DNA of 64,000 nucleotides from Clostridia bacterium (GTDB lineage Bacteria; Bacillota; Clostridia; Christensenellales; Borkfalkiaceae). The notes under the pieces were generated by a model. That model was not told where the DNA came from. It searched no databases and worked only from the letters and a program-made list of their open reading frames with translations. Positions 1-11,685 of the stretch are shown here, piece after piece. Position numbers and translations under genes: made by a program. Location of the stretch: contig CAAGME010000037.1 of NCBI GenBank assembly GCA_900770945.1, positions 1 to 64,000 on the forward strand, in the 5' to 3' direction. Numbering within the stretch: the first letter of the stretch is position 1; the number at the start of each line of letters is the position of its first letter.

Positions 1-1908
<1,908 letters not shown>

Positions 1909-2121
1909 CTTTTTCAGAATTATTTAATCTTAGCATTTTCGCTTTCTTAAATATTCCGTCGAATTATTCTCTCATACCTTACAAAAAATTCTAAAAACTT
2001 TGCGGTTCATACGTTATTTACGTTCGTATTAACCTGCTAACTTATCGCTATTTCTAACTTTGTTAGCTTAGTCTTTTTTTCTTATTTTGCCTTTCTGTAC
2101 TTTGTTCTCGATAATATTTCT

Positions 2122-2151
2122 ATTATCTCGTCTTTACTATGCAGTTGTCAA
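2122..2151 (-). promoter_or_regulatory. Second candidate promoter (P2) of the 23S unit
   Basis: On the minus strand TTGACA (2146-2151) and GATAAT (2122-2127) are 18 bases apart. The sequence TTGACAACTGCATAG also resembles stretches found in the 16S-23S spacer of Firmicutes, so this may be a relic of a spacer rather than an active promoter. The 1909-2276 interval holds no gene. Confidence 0.4.
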
Positions 2152-2161
2152 TCTTCATTCC

Positions 2162-2178
2162 CTAAGCACCCGGCTTAG
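2162..2178 (-). other. Small hairpin in the 23S leader
   Basis: CTAAGC and GCTTAG form a perfect 6-bp stem around a 5-base loop. On the plus strand it is followed by six T, but no plus-strand transcript ends here. On the minus strand it lies about 25 bases downstream of the P1 start, in the rRNA leader, where antitermination or processing signals are expected. Confidence 0.35.
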
Positions 2179-2208
2179 TTTTTTGCCACCCTTTCGGACA
2201 GCTTATAC

Positions 2209-2237
2209 ATATTACCACTTATGCATTTATAAGTCAA
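2209..2237 (-). promoter_or_regulatory. Promoter P1 of the 23S transcription unit, with UP-like A-tracts
   Basis: On the minus strand TTGACT (2232-2237) and TAATAT (2209-2214) are separated by 17 bases. Immediately upstream, 2238-2280 is a run of phased A and T tracts, as in the UP elements of strong rRNA promoters. The predicted start is near 2202, giving a leader of about 295 bases before the 23S 5' end. This is what a self-standing 23S unit would need. Confidence 0.7.
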
Positions 2238-2276
2238 ATTTTTTTCAAAGGTTTTTAAAAGTTTTTTGAAAATTTT

Positions 2277-4007
2277 TCAATTTTTTAAAATTTTCTCGAA
2301 AGCTTTCTTCAAACCTTCTATTCCTTCCGTAGCGCGTTCTTCGTCCTTTGCGTAAACGGAATAGTAAATTTTAAGCTTAGGCTCGGTGCCGCTCGGGCGA
2401 AGGCAAACGAATCCGCCGTTATCGAGTTCGAAGTACAGGCAGTTAAGCCCGGAATATTCGAGTTTTTCCTCTTCGCCGTCCGACTTTACCCTTACGCCCG
2501 TTTCGTAATTTCTTACGGCGGCGACCGTGTAAATGTCGATTTTGTCAATCTTCATCGCGGCGACTTTTTCGACGGCGGCGTTCATTTCCGCCATGGCGTT
2601 AAGTCCCGAAAAGGCTATGCAGTCCGTTTCGTCCTTACAATAACCGAATTTTTCGTAAATAGACATAAGAACGTCGAAAACGGATACGCCTATCGAATTA
2701 TAATAGCAAACCATTTCGGCAAAAAGCATGCTTGCGACCACCGCGTCCTTGTCGCGGGCGTGAGTGCCGCGCAAATATCCGCAACTTTCCTCAAAGCCGA
2801 AAACAAAGGTGCCTTTGCCGCTTTCTTCCGCTTCCTTGATTTTTTCGCCTATAAACTTAAATCCTACGGGCGTTTCTTTCAATTCGACGCCGAACCCGTC
2901 GGCTACGGCTTTGGCTAAGCCCGTGGAAACAAAGCTTTTTACCGCAAAGCAATCGGGCGTAAGCTTGTTTTCCTGCTTTAAGCGGGTCAGAACGTAGTTG
3001 AGCAAAAGCACGCCGACCTGATTGCCGCTTAAAGCCCGGAATTCACCCTCTTTGTCGCGGACGGCTACGCCTAAGCGGTCGCAGTCGGGGTCGGTACCGA
3101 AAACAACGTCGGCTTTTATCTTGTTTGCAAGCTCTATCGCCATCGAAAGCGTTTCTTTATATTCGGGGTTAGGAACTTTTACGGTGGAAAATTCCGTGTC
3201 GGGTTTGCACTGTTCTTCGACGACGGTGGCTTTTATGCCCAACTTCTTTAAAACCGTCGTTACGGGAACGAAGCCCGTGCCGTGTACCGGCGTATAGACG
3301 AGCTTAATCTTTTTGCCCTCTTGTTTTACGGCTTTTTTAGACAAGCAAAGCTTCAAAAGCTCGGCATAATACTTGCGCTCGAAAAACCGTCCTATCACCT
3401 TAACGCCGTAGCGTTTTGCTTTTTCGACGGAATCGAATGCTATGCCGTCAACCGAAAAATAATCGGTGATTTTTTTGATGTACCCGACGACTGTTTCGGT
3501 GGCTTCCGGCGACATTTGCGCGCCGTCCTCGCCGTAAACCTTGTAGCCGTTATACTCTTTCGGGTTATGGCTTGCCGTTATCATTATTCCGGCGAAGCAA
3601 TCAAGCTTTCTTACCGCGTAGGAAAGCATCGGCACGGGACGCGGTTCGGCGTAAAGACGGACGGTTATTCCCTCTTTCACCAAAACGCCCGCGGCGGCAA
3701 GCGCAAATTCGGTCGATTTTCTGCGAGTATCGTACGATATGGCGACTCCGCGCTTAACGGCGTCTTCTCCGCTTGCCTTTATATACTCCGCAAGACCTTT
3801 GGTAGCACGCTTTACGGTGTAAACGTTCATCATGTTCGTTCCCATACCGATTAAGCCGCGCATGCCGGCAGTGCCGAATTGAAGCTCCGCGCCGAAACGA
3901 TATTCTTTTTCTTTTTCGTTCTGCTCGATAGCTTTAAGCTCGTCCGCTCCCTCTTTCGAAAGAGCCGGACTTAAAATCCAATTTTCGTATTCTATCCGGT
4001 AATTCAT
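2277..4007 (-). CDS. Phosphoglucomutase/phosphomannomutase (alpha-D-phosphohexomutase)
   Basis: Interconverts hexose 1- and 6-phosphates in the cytosol, probably glucose phosphates for glycogen and cell-wall sugar supply. All four family signatures are present in order: the phosphoserine loop TASHNPKEYNGYK, the metal loop DPDCDR, the sugar-binding GFEESCG and the C-terminal phosphate-binding RPSGTEPK. The product is 576 residues, normal for the PgcA-type branch. I chose the ATG at 4007 because AAAGGGG lies five bases upstream. A longer frame starting at 4046 has no ribosome binding site. It is last in a run with the M19 and dCMP deaminase genes, and its end abuts the A-rich 23S promoter region. 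The preference between glucose and mannose phosphates cannot be told from sequence. Confidence 0.93.
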   Translation of the reverse strand: MNYRIEYENWILSPALSKEGADELKAIEQNEKEKEYRFGAELQFGTAGMRGLIGMGTNMMNVYTVKRATKGLAEYIKASGEDAVKRGVAISYDTRRKSTEFALAAAGVLVKEGITVRLYAEPRPVPMLSYAVRKLDCFAGIMITASHNPKEYNGYKVYGEDGAQMSPEATETVVGYIKKITDYFSVDGIAFDSVEKAKRYGVKVIGRFFERKYYAELLKLCLSKKAVKQEGKKIKLVYTPVHGTGFVPVTTVLKKLGIKATVVEEQCKPDTEFSTVKVPNPEYKETLSMAIELANKIKADVVFGTDPDCDRLGVAVRDKEGEFRALSGNQVGVLLLNYVLTRLKQENKLTPDCFAVKSFVSTGLAKAVADGFGVELKETPVGFKFIGEKIKEAEESGKGTFVFGFEESCGYLRGTHARDKDAVVASMLFAEMVCYYNSIGVSVFDVLMSIYEKFGYCKDETDCIAFSGLNAMAEMNAAVEKVAAMKIDKIDIYTVAAVRNYETGVRVKSDGEEEKLEYSGLNCLYFELDNGGFVCLRPSGTEPKLKIYYSVYAKDEERATEGIEGLKKAFEKILKN

Positions 4008-4083
4008 ATATGCCCCTTTGTTTCCGTTTTGAAAGCGGAAAATCAATGTATTGTTTCAATATATATTATATATAATCTCGCCT

Positions 4084-4872
4084 TTATCTGCGGTTCGACA
4101 GAAAAGCGCGAAGATTGCCGAATTTTATCGCATTTATATGTTCGGTTTTATAGCCGAGCTTCGTTAAGCCGCTTTCGAAACGCTCTTCAAAACCATAATC
4201 GCCGTAACCGAGCGGAAAATCTTCGCAACCGAAGAAGTCGGTGCCTAAGCACAGGTTTTTTACCCCGAATTTTTGCGCGAAGTAGTCCACGCTTTTTACA
4301 ACGGCGTTTTCATCGCTTCCGCCGAGAAAATCCGAATAAAAAGCAAGACCGACAAGCCCGTTTTTTTCGATTACGATTTTTATCTGCTCGTCCGAAACGT
4401 TGCGTTTTACGTCGCGAACGCCCTTAAAACCGGTATGAGTGACGACGAAAGTATCGGCAAATTCTACGGCGGCGAAAAAAGATTTTTCGTTGAGATGCGC
4501 GCCGTCAAGCGCGATTTTTTTCTCGTTAAGTTTTTTTATAAGCTTTTTGCCGCTATCCGTAAGTTCGCCGTCCGACTTAGCTCCGCCGGCAAGGAAGTTA
4601 GCGTTATTCCATGTGAGCGTTACGGCTACGGGAGAAAACGACAAAAGCTCGTTTGCGATTTTTTCGTCTTTTACGCTGAAATCTTCAAAAGAAAGGTAAA
4701 GATTTTCGCTTTTGTTTTCATCGAAAAACCTTGCGAGGTTCAAAAGCGTTTTGTCGGCGCGTTCGCCCTTGAAAAGAGCGCAAACGATTATGTTTTTGCT
4801 TTTTTTGTATTCCGCAAAAACTTTTTCGCAATTTTCGCTCGTTAAAAAGTCGTTATGAAAATCGGCTATCAT
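4084..4872 (-). CDS. Membrane dipeptidase family (peptidase M19) protein
   Basis: A TIM-barrel metallopeptidase of the renal dipeptidase family, expected to split dipeptides, possibly with a D-residue. Visible markers are the N-terminal HND (His-x-Asp zinc ligands, residues 6-8), SFEDF carrying the bridging Glu, the TLTWNNANFLAGG block, the DGAHL and THTG histidines, RNVSDEQI and LGTDFFG near the C-terminus. At 262 residues it is shorter than the usual 310-350, mainly from compact loops; the ligand residues appear to be kept. It lies 52 bases after the dCMP deaminase gene and 76 bases before the mutase gene. The ribosome binding site is weak (GGGAAC), so the start is less sure than the family. 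Confidence 0.85.
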   Translation of the reverse strand: MIADFHNDFLTSENCEKVFAEYKKSKNIIVCALFKGERADKTLLNLARFFDENKSENLYLSFEDFSVKDEKIANELLSFSPVAVTLTWNNANFLAGGAKSDGELTDSGKKLIKKLNEKKIALDGAHLNEKSFFAAVEFADTFVVTHTGFKGVRDVKRNVSDEQIKIVIEKNGLVGLAFYSDFLGGSDENAVVKSVDYFAQKFGVKNLCLGTDFFGCEDFPLGYGDYGFEERFESGLTKLGYKTEHINAIKFGNLRAFLSNRR

Positions 4873-4924
4873 TATTATATAAGTTCCCGTCCCCGCATAT
4901 TATACGACGTGACGACAATAAAGG

Positions 4925-5389
4925 TTACTCTTTATTCGCTTCTTCGCCGTATTTTATAATTTCCACGCCCGCTTCCTTAAAAAGTTCGAGCGCGAACTCA
5001 TCCGGGTAACCTTGTTCGTAAATAACCTTTGTTATGCCCGAATTGATTATCATTCGCGTGCAGATGGTGCAAGGCTGATGGGTGCAGTAAAGGGTTGCGC
5101 CCTCTAAGGAAACACCGAGCTTAGACGCTTGGCAAATGGCGTTTTGCTCCGCATGGACGGCGTAGCACATTTCCTGACGGGTGCCGCTCGCTATATTGAG
5201 ATTGCGGCGAAGACATTCGCCCCTTTCCGCGCAACTGCTAACGCCCGCGGGCGCGCCGTTATAACCCGTTGTGAGAACGCGTTTGTTTCTGACGACCACC
5301 GCGCCGACATGTCTGTTTTGCTGATAGCAGCTCGACCAGCCGCCGACCATTCTTGCCATTTCCATAAAGCGAACGTCCCATTTATCCAT
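4925..5389 (-). CDS. dCMP deaminase (ComEB-like)
   Basis: A zinc-dependent cytidine/deoxycytidylate deaminase that turns dCMP into dUMP for thymidylate synthesis. The catalytic signatures are HAEQN (zinc His and proton-shuttle Glu) and PCTIC (the two zinc Cys). Upstream CAERGECLRR carries the extra Cys typical of dCMP deaminases, and GYNGAP is the substrate-binding stretch. It has 154 residues, the usual length. The ATG at 5389 follows GGAG at nine bases. It is transcribed away from groESL from an extended -10 promoter at 5466-5494 and probably heads the small run toward the mutase gene. Confidence 0.93.
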   Translation of the reverse strand: MDKWDVRFMEMARMVGGWSSCYQQNRHVGAVVVRNKRVLTTGYNGAPAGVSSCAERGECLRRNLNIASGTRQEMCYAVHAEQNAICQASKLGVSLEGATLYCTHQPCTICTRMIINSGITKVIYEQGYPDEFALELFKEAGVEIIKYGEEANKE

Positions 5390-5465
5390 AAGCCTTTACT
5401 CCGATTGTTTTTCTAAAAAGACGTTCGCGACGACAAAAAGCGCGAATTTTGCCTTTTCTTATATA

Positions 5466-5494
5466 AGTATACCACAGTCTTTAAACTTTTGCAA
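5466..5494 (-). promoter_or_regulatory. Promoter of the dCMP deaminase run
   Basis: On the minus strand TTGCAA (5489-5494), a 17-base spacer and TATACT (5466-5471) preceded by TGTGG, an extended -10. It is back-to-back with the groES promoter. Confidence 0.65.
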
Positions 5495-5524
5495 AAGTTT
5501 TTAATAAATTTCGGGACTAACCTA

Positions 5525-5552
5525 TTGACAAATACGAAAAAAGTGGTATAAT
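5525..5552 (+). promoter_or_regulatory. groESL promoter
   Basis: TTGACA (5525-5530), a 16-base spacer and TATAAT (5547-5552) with an extended -10 (TGG directly before TATAAT). The start is predicted near 5559, inside the CIRCE operator. Confidence 0.85.
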
Positions 5553-5556
5553 ATAA

Positions 5557-5583
5557 TTAGCAATCAAGAAAGCAGAGTGCCAA
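5557..5583 (+). promoter_or_regulatory. CIRCE operator for HrcA
   Basis: TTAGCAATC, nine bases, GAGTGCCAA. This matches the CIRCE inverted repeat (TTAGCACTC-N9-GAGTGCTAA) with one change in each arm. It overlaps the predicted transcription start, as expected for HrcA repression of groESL. hrcA itself is not in the window. Confidence 0.92.
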
Positions 5584-5658
5584 AACCGCATCAAGGGGCG
5601 GAAAAAGCACAAGATAGATTGTGAAAAACACAAAATTTTACATGGAGGTAACAAAAAG

Positions 5659-5946
5659 ATGAAAATAAGACCCTTATTCGATAAGGTTGTCGTAGAACAG
5701 ACAGGCAAAGAAGAAACCACGAAAAGCGGTTTCATACTCCCCTCTTCCGCACAGGAAAAACAACAGACGGCGAAAGTCGTGGCGGTGGGACCCGGCGGAG
5801 TTATCGACGGCAAAGAAGTGACCATGCAGGTTAAGGTCGGCGACGTCGTATTGTATTCGAAGTATTCCGGCAGCGATTTTAAGGTTGACGGCAAAGAATT
5901 CACGATTATACGCCAAAGCGATATTCTGGCGGTAGTCGAAGGCTGA
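5659..5946 (+). CDS. groES: Co-chaperonin GroES
   Basis: The 10-kDa lid of the GroEL cage. The N-terminal KIRPLFDKVV, the mobile-loop region GFILPSS, and VGDVVLYSKYSG are characteristic. 95 residues is the standard length. GGAGG lies upstream of the ATG at 5659. It is first in a two-gene heat-shock operon 21 bases ahead of groEL, under the CIRCE operator. Confidence 0.98.
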   Translation: MKIRPLFDKVVVEQTGKEETTKSGFILPSSAQEKQQTAKVVAVGPGGVIDGKEVTMQVKVGDVVLYSKYSGSDFKVDGKEFTIIRQSDILAVVEG

Positions 5947-5952
5947 AATTAA

Positions 5953-7593
<1,641 letters not shown>

Positions 7594-7638
7594 TATAAGA
7601 GCTTAATACATTGAGTTATCAATGTACCACCCTTATTG

Positions 7639-7671
7639 CGCCGCTTCTCGAAAGGGAAGCGGCGTTTTTTT
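7639..7671 (+). terminator. groESL terminator
   Basis: CGCCGCTTC and GAAGCGGCG make a 9-bp stem around an 8-base loop, followed by seven T. Confidence 0.92.
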
Positions 7672-7677
7672 GCATAG

Positions 7678-7712
7678 AAAAACGCCCGATAAGTCGATTA
7701 TCGAACGTTTTT
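7678..7712 (-). terminator. Terminator of the long rimP-to-zinc-ribbon operon
   Basis: A stem of about 14 bp (AAAAACGCCCGATAA against TTATCGAACGTTTTT, with two G-U pairs on the minus-strand RNA) around a 5-base loop ends in a T run in the minus direction. It faces the groESL terminator, closing two converging operons. Confidence 0.8.
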
Positions 7713-7725
7713 GTTGTTTATAACA

Positions 7726-7766
7726 GAAAATCACAATCAGAGTTTATACGGAAAATCACAATCAGA
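7726..7766. repeat. Imperfect 25-bp tandem repeat over a stop codon
   Basis: GAAAATCACAATCAGA occurs at 7726-7741 and 7751-7766, with similar flanks, so the unit is about 25 bp. The right copy contains the stop codon of the zinc-ribbon gene that begins at 9297; the left copy is a decayed duplicate downstream of that stop. Confidence 0.8.
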
Positions 7767-9297
7767 ACTTCACGGCGTTTTCGGAGACGATAACGACCTT
7801 TTCGTCTTTGTTTTTAACGAGCGTTGCCGCAGTAATGAGCAAGACGACCGCCACGAGCAATAATGCCGAGGAAACGAAAAAAGGAGCAAAGGCAGTGGAT
7901 ACGAGAGTGGTTTTGCCGAAGTCCTCGCCTATCTGATCTTTCATATACTTAATATAAGTGCTGCTGCAAACAAAGCAAGCTATTACTGCCATCACCCCTC
8001 CCGTAAGCGCGCCGACGCACGAAAGCGCGGAAGCAAAACCGGCTTTGTTTTTAGACATGGAAACGAGAATAAACGCGATTGCCGCAACGGAGAAGATAAT
8101 GCATGCGAGAACGCCGAAGTAACCTATGTACGGCGCGGCGCCGTATTTTATTGCGTCCGCGCTCGCTTCATCGGGCGGAACCGTGCCGAGCAATACCACA
8201 AAGAACGAAAAGGTTTGCCCCGAGGTTATTCTCGACTGAACAGAGCCGTCGGAATCAAGAGATTTTATTGTATTCGAGAACGTTCCGCAAGCGGCAAAAA
8301 CGACGGCGACAAACACGAAAACTATTGAAACCGCCTGAAGAAGAGTACGCGCGACAAGCTTTTTATCCGCAAAAGCTTTTTGAGAACATGCCGAATCAAG
8401 AACGAACGAAAAGCCGAAGAGGAAGGTTGCGACCGCCGCTCCGCCAATAGCGGGAACGCCGAGGGAAACAAAGAAAATAGCGGAGCTAATCGACGAGGCA
8501 TAGCTTAAACCGATGGATAAATCGATACCCAAAAGCGCGCGTATAAAGAGCATGCAAGCGATGTAAGTAGCTATCGATACCGCAAAAGGCTTTGCGAGGC
8601 TGACGGACGATTTATTAAGGGTTGAACGAATGACCGCATAGACGGAATACGCAAACGAGCCGGCGACGGCTAAGAAGTTGCAGGAAACGGCGACCGTGCA
8701 GACTACAAGCGGAAAAATCTGCCAGAAAGTCGGCTCCGAAAGACCTTGATAGCATTCGCCGAAGAAGTCGAAAACGGTACACGTTAAGTCATTTTCGTTT
8801 ATGCCGTACTCCTCGAAAACGGCTTTGAGTTGCGCCTCGCTCATTCCCGACGAACGGACATTCAACTTAACGCCGATAAAGAACGAAAAAATAAGCAGAA
8901 CGGCTATTGCCGCCAACGATATAAGCGGAGTCGCGAAACCGATTATTCTTTTGAGCTTTTCTCCCGTATAAACGTTGGTTTCGACTATTTTTAAACCGGA
9001 AGAGGAAGAGTTCGATCGGGCGGAAGCATTTTTAGAAAAAGCATCGCTTAATTTTTGTCTTGCCTTCGTTCCGCACTCGGGACAGAACGCGCCGTCGAAA
9101 ACGTTGCCGCAATTTTTGCATGTGCTTTTGCCGTCCGTTCTTTCGCCGCAATTGTTGCAGAAAACCGCCTCTTTAGAAACTTCGTTACCGCAGAACGGGC
9201 AAGTTTTTTTCTTTGTTTGTTCGGCTAAATTTGCTCCGCACTCGGGGCAAAAAACAGCCTTGTCGGGCGTTTGCGCCCCGCAATTTTCACATTTCAT
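7762..9297 (-). CDS. Zinc-ribbon multi-pass membrane protein, paralogue A
   Basis: Function unknown. The N-terminal 90 residues hold three zinc-ribbon units (CENCG..CPECG, CPFCG..CNNCG, CKNCG..CPECG), each expected to bind one zinc. After a Ser/Asn linker come about eight to ten hydrophobic segments, so this is an integral membrane protein with a cytosolic metal-binding head. The ATG at 9297 is preferred. A GTG at 9312 is in frame, but its GTGAGGA is the likely ribosome binding site. It is the last gene of the long rimP operon and a diverged paralogue of the gene at 9392-10810: both share the zinc-ribbon head, the F-x-GECY motif early in the membrane part and a similar helix layout. The 3' end carries a small tandem duplication. 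Confidence 0.75.
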   Translation of the reverse strand: MKCENCGAQTPDKAVFCPECGANLAEQTKKKTCPFCGNEVSKEAVFCNNCGERTDGKSTCKNCGNVFDGAFCPECGTKARQKLSDAFSKNASARSNSSSSGLKIVETNVYTGEKLKRIIGFATPLISLAAIAVLLIFSFFIGVKLNVRSSGMSEAQLKAVFEEYGINENDLTCTVFDFFGECYQGLSEPTFWQIFPLVVCTVAVSCNFLAVAGSFAYSVYAVIRSTLNKSSVSLAKPFAVSIATYIACMLFIRALLGIDLSIGLSYASSISSAIFFVSLGVPAIGGAAVATFLFGFSFVLDSACSQKAFADKKLVARTLLQAVSIVFVFVAVVFAACGTFSNTIKSLDSDGSVQSRITSGQTFSFFVVLLGTVPPDEASADAIKYGAAPYIGYFGVLACIIFSVAAIAFILVSMSKNKAGFASALSCVGALTGGVMAVIACFVCSSTYIKYMKDQIGEDFGKTTLVSTAFAPFFVSSALLLVAVVLLITAATLVKNKDEKVVIVSENAVKF

Positions 9298-9391
9298 TTT
9301 TTTTATCCTCACTTTTTATTTCTTTCAAGATATTTAAATATTTTGATTTGTTGCGCGATTTTTGACGCAACATAGCTAAGCCGGGCAAAAA

Positions 9392-10810
9392 CTACGCGCT
9401 TGTCTTTTTCTCGCCCGAAAATTCGACAAGAAGCGACACAAACGACAGCATTGCCGAAACCACAGCGAACACGAAAGCCGTTATCGTCCGCGGGAAAGAC
9501 GCGCTGCACACTATGGTAGACGAATTATAGTATCTTACGCATTCCGCCGTCCAAAGCGACGAAACGATGATTAAGCCTATTCCGACAAGAACGGAAAGAA
9601 GCGAGAAAATAAAAGCCGGCATTCTTAATTCTTTTTTATTCACCGAAGCGATTGTCAACACAACGGTTGCGACGACAAAGAGAATAAACGCAAGCTTAAA
9701 AGCAAACCCGAAGGCGGTTTTAGTCGTTAATGAGTCGGAAACGCTTAAAAACGTTTCGGCATAAGGTTTGGAACCGTCGGAAAAGGCAAGCAATGCGCCG
9801 AACGAAGTAAAGAGCGACTTTCTCGAAGATAACGCGCTCACGCTCATCTGGTTGAAAATAACGTCATAACCGCTTGCGACTATAACGGAAACGATTGAAG
9901 TCGCAGCGACCGATAGTTTTGTGGCAACGCGCGAAACAAACAGCGCGACGTCGCCCACCGAGCGAGTTTCTCCCGTCGTTTGAAGAACGTACGCGACAAA
10001 ACCGAACGATGCCGACAGAATAAGCCCGACGCGCCCCGTTGCCGTTAGTTTTATACCTCCCGAAACGCCGCGGTTATTTGTCAAAATGCAGGCAGAAATG
10101 TTTTTAAGCACAAAATAACCTACCGCGCAACAAAAAATCGAAACAATGAATATCGGCGCAAAATCGAACTTTTTACCGTTTATTACCGAAGCAAAATACC
10201 TTATTAAAGCGACGATAAACGCTGCCGAAACGCCGACGAGCATTAAAGAAACGAAAATCGTTACGACGACAAAAGCAGCCGTCGGCTTAGGGAAAGAGAC
10301 AACGTTTCTGTAACACTCGCCCAAAAAGTAGAACACCGTGAAGTTGTTCCCCGTTTTTTCGCCGCCGGAAATCGAAACGGATTTAATCAAAAAGCAGAAC
10401 AGGCACGAGAAAAACAACGATAGAAAGTAAAGCGACGGAACAATGTACTTGGCGGTTGTCCGCCTATATGCACAATGTCGCTTTTCGGCGGAAAGTTTGC
10501 ATTTTTCATCTTGCGTTTCAGTTTGGCTAACGTATTCGCCGTTTTCGAGCAAAGGCGCGCCGCACTTTTCGCAAAACTTGCCGTCCGCTTCCGCTCCGCA
10601 GCTTTGGCAAAGCTTTTTCTTTTCGGGCAGTTTTTCGCCGCAAAAGGGACAGAACTTCATGGCAAGACCTACTTCTTTACCGCACTTAGGACAGAAAGAA
10701 TCTTGTTTTGGGGTTGCTTCCTCCGTGACGGCTAATTTTGTTCCGCAAACGGAGCAAAATTTTGCGCCGCCGACTTCTTCTTTGCCGCATTTTTCACAAA
10801 CACATCTCAT
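9392..10810 (-). CDS. Zinc-ribbon multi-pass membrane protein, paralogue B
   Basis: Function unknown. 472 residues with three N-terminal zinc ribbons (CEKCG..CSVCG, CPKCG..CPFCG, CQSCG..CEKCG) within residues 1-90, then about eight hydrophobic segments from residue 125 on. The motif YFLGECY at about residue 155 matches DFFGECY of paralogue A, which marks a tandem duplication followed by strong divergence. GAGG lies eight bases before the ATG at 10810. It starts 23 bases after the nfo stop and ends 94 bases before paralogue A. Its position behind translation genes does not by itself reveal a role. Confidence 0.75.
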   Translation of the reverse strand: MRCVCEKCGKEEVGGAKFCSVCGTKLAVTEEATPKQDSFCPKCGKEVGLAMKFCPFCGEKLPEKKKLCQSCGAEADGKFCEKCGAPLLENGEYVSQTETQDEKCKLSAEKRHCAYRRTTAKYIVPSLYFLSLFFSCLFCFLIKSVSISGGEKTGNNFTVFYFLGECYRNVVSFPKPTAAFVVVTIFVSLMLVGVSAAFIVALIRYFASVINGKKFDFAPIFIVSIFCCAVGYFVLKNISACILTNNRGVSGGIKLTATGRVGLILSASFGFVAYVLQTTGETRSVGDVALFVSRVATKLSVAATSIVSVIVASGYDVIFNQMSVSALSSRKSLFTSFGALLAFSDGSKPYAETFLSVSDSLTTKTAFGFAFKLAFILFVVATVVLTIASVNKKELRMPAFIFSLLSVLVGIGLIIVSSLWTAECVRYYNSSTIVCSASFPRTITAFVFAVVSAMLSFVSLLVEFSGEKKTSA

Positions 10811-10833
10811 TTTTGCATCCTCACTTTTTTATT

Positions 10834-11685
10834 CTATTTAACGAGAAACTCGTAATAGTCTTTCATTGTTTTTGCGTCGTCCGCTTGCGTGCCTGCAGAC
10901 TCGGAAACGATGTAGGGGTGCAGATTAAGTTCGACAATCGCCTCGATAAACGGCTTATAGTCGGGTCCGAAAATCGTATCTTCAAAAGTTAAGTGCCTTT
11001 TTTCGCCTTTCGCCGTGTATTCGACCTTGGAAAAATGAACGTGCATGTCGTTCACTTTTTCATAGCCTAATAAATTCATCATATATTTCAGGCGAACTAT
11101 GTAGTCCTCTTTCGTCTTTAAGCTGCCTTGCTCGCGCGCGTTGACGTGACCGAAGTCAACCGTCGGATAGTAAAAATCGGCAAGCGTGCAAAAGTGCGTG
11201 ATCTCTTCGATCGTGCCGATCTGCGCGATTTTACCCATGGTTTCCGGGCAGAACTTCATGTCGGTAAAGCCTCTCTCTTCGATTATGCTTTTCAACTCGA
11301 TAAGTCGCGCTATAGTGCGATTAACGGCTGTTTCACGCGATTCCTTGCCCTGCGCGGCAGGGTGAAAAACAACTCGATTTGCACCCATCATTCTGCCGAC
11401 GACGGCGGAGGAAAGAATGTAGTTAAAGGAGTTTTCCGCCTTGTCTTTTTCAGGCGTGGCAAGGTTGATAAAGTACGGCGCGTGAACGCTTATTTCGATA
11501 TTTTCTTTTTTAAAGGCTTCGGCGATGCTTTTTGCTTTCGCCTCGCCTAAGTTCACGCCTCTGCCGAAAGAATATTCAAAGCAGTCAAGCCCGTTTTGCT
11601 TTACCCACAAAGGCATTTCTTCGGTGGTTTTGTGTCCCTCGTCGTAAAACCGCGTGGGCGCGCCGCTCGGTCCGAATTTAATCAT
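10834..11685 (-). CDS. nfo: Endonuclease IV-like apurinic/apyrimidinic endonuclease
   Basis: A TIM-barrel metalloenzyme that nicks DNA 5' to abasic sites in base-excision repair. The family ligands are visible: HAPYFINLA, VFHPA, CPETMGK, VDFGHVNAR, MHVHFSKVEY and SESAGTQADDA. These supply the His, Glu and Asp residues of the trinuclear zinc site. 283 residues is normal. The start overlaps the ribF stop by four bases, so translation is coupled. It is cytosolic. Confidence 0.9.
   Translation of the reverse strand: MIKFGPSGAPTRFYDEGHKTTEEMPLWVKQNGLDCFEYSFGRGVNLGEAKAKSIAEAFKKENIEISVHAPYFINLATPEKDKAENSFNYILSSAVVGRMMGANRVVFHPAAQGKESRETAVNRTIARLIELKSIIEERGFTDMKFCPETMGKIAQIGTIEEITHFCTLADFYYPTVDFGHVNAREQGSLKTKEDYIVRLKYMMNLLGYEKVNDMHVHFSKVEYTAKGEKRHLTFEDTIFGPDYKPFIEAIVELNLHPYIVSESAGTQADDAKTMKDYYEFLVK

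Noticed and set aside
1909..2276. tRNA gene in the region upstream of 23S
   Set aside because: No cloverleaf, T-loop GTTCRA or CCA-type end was found on either strand.
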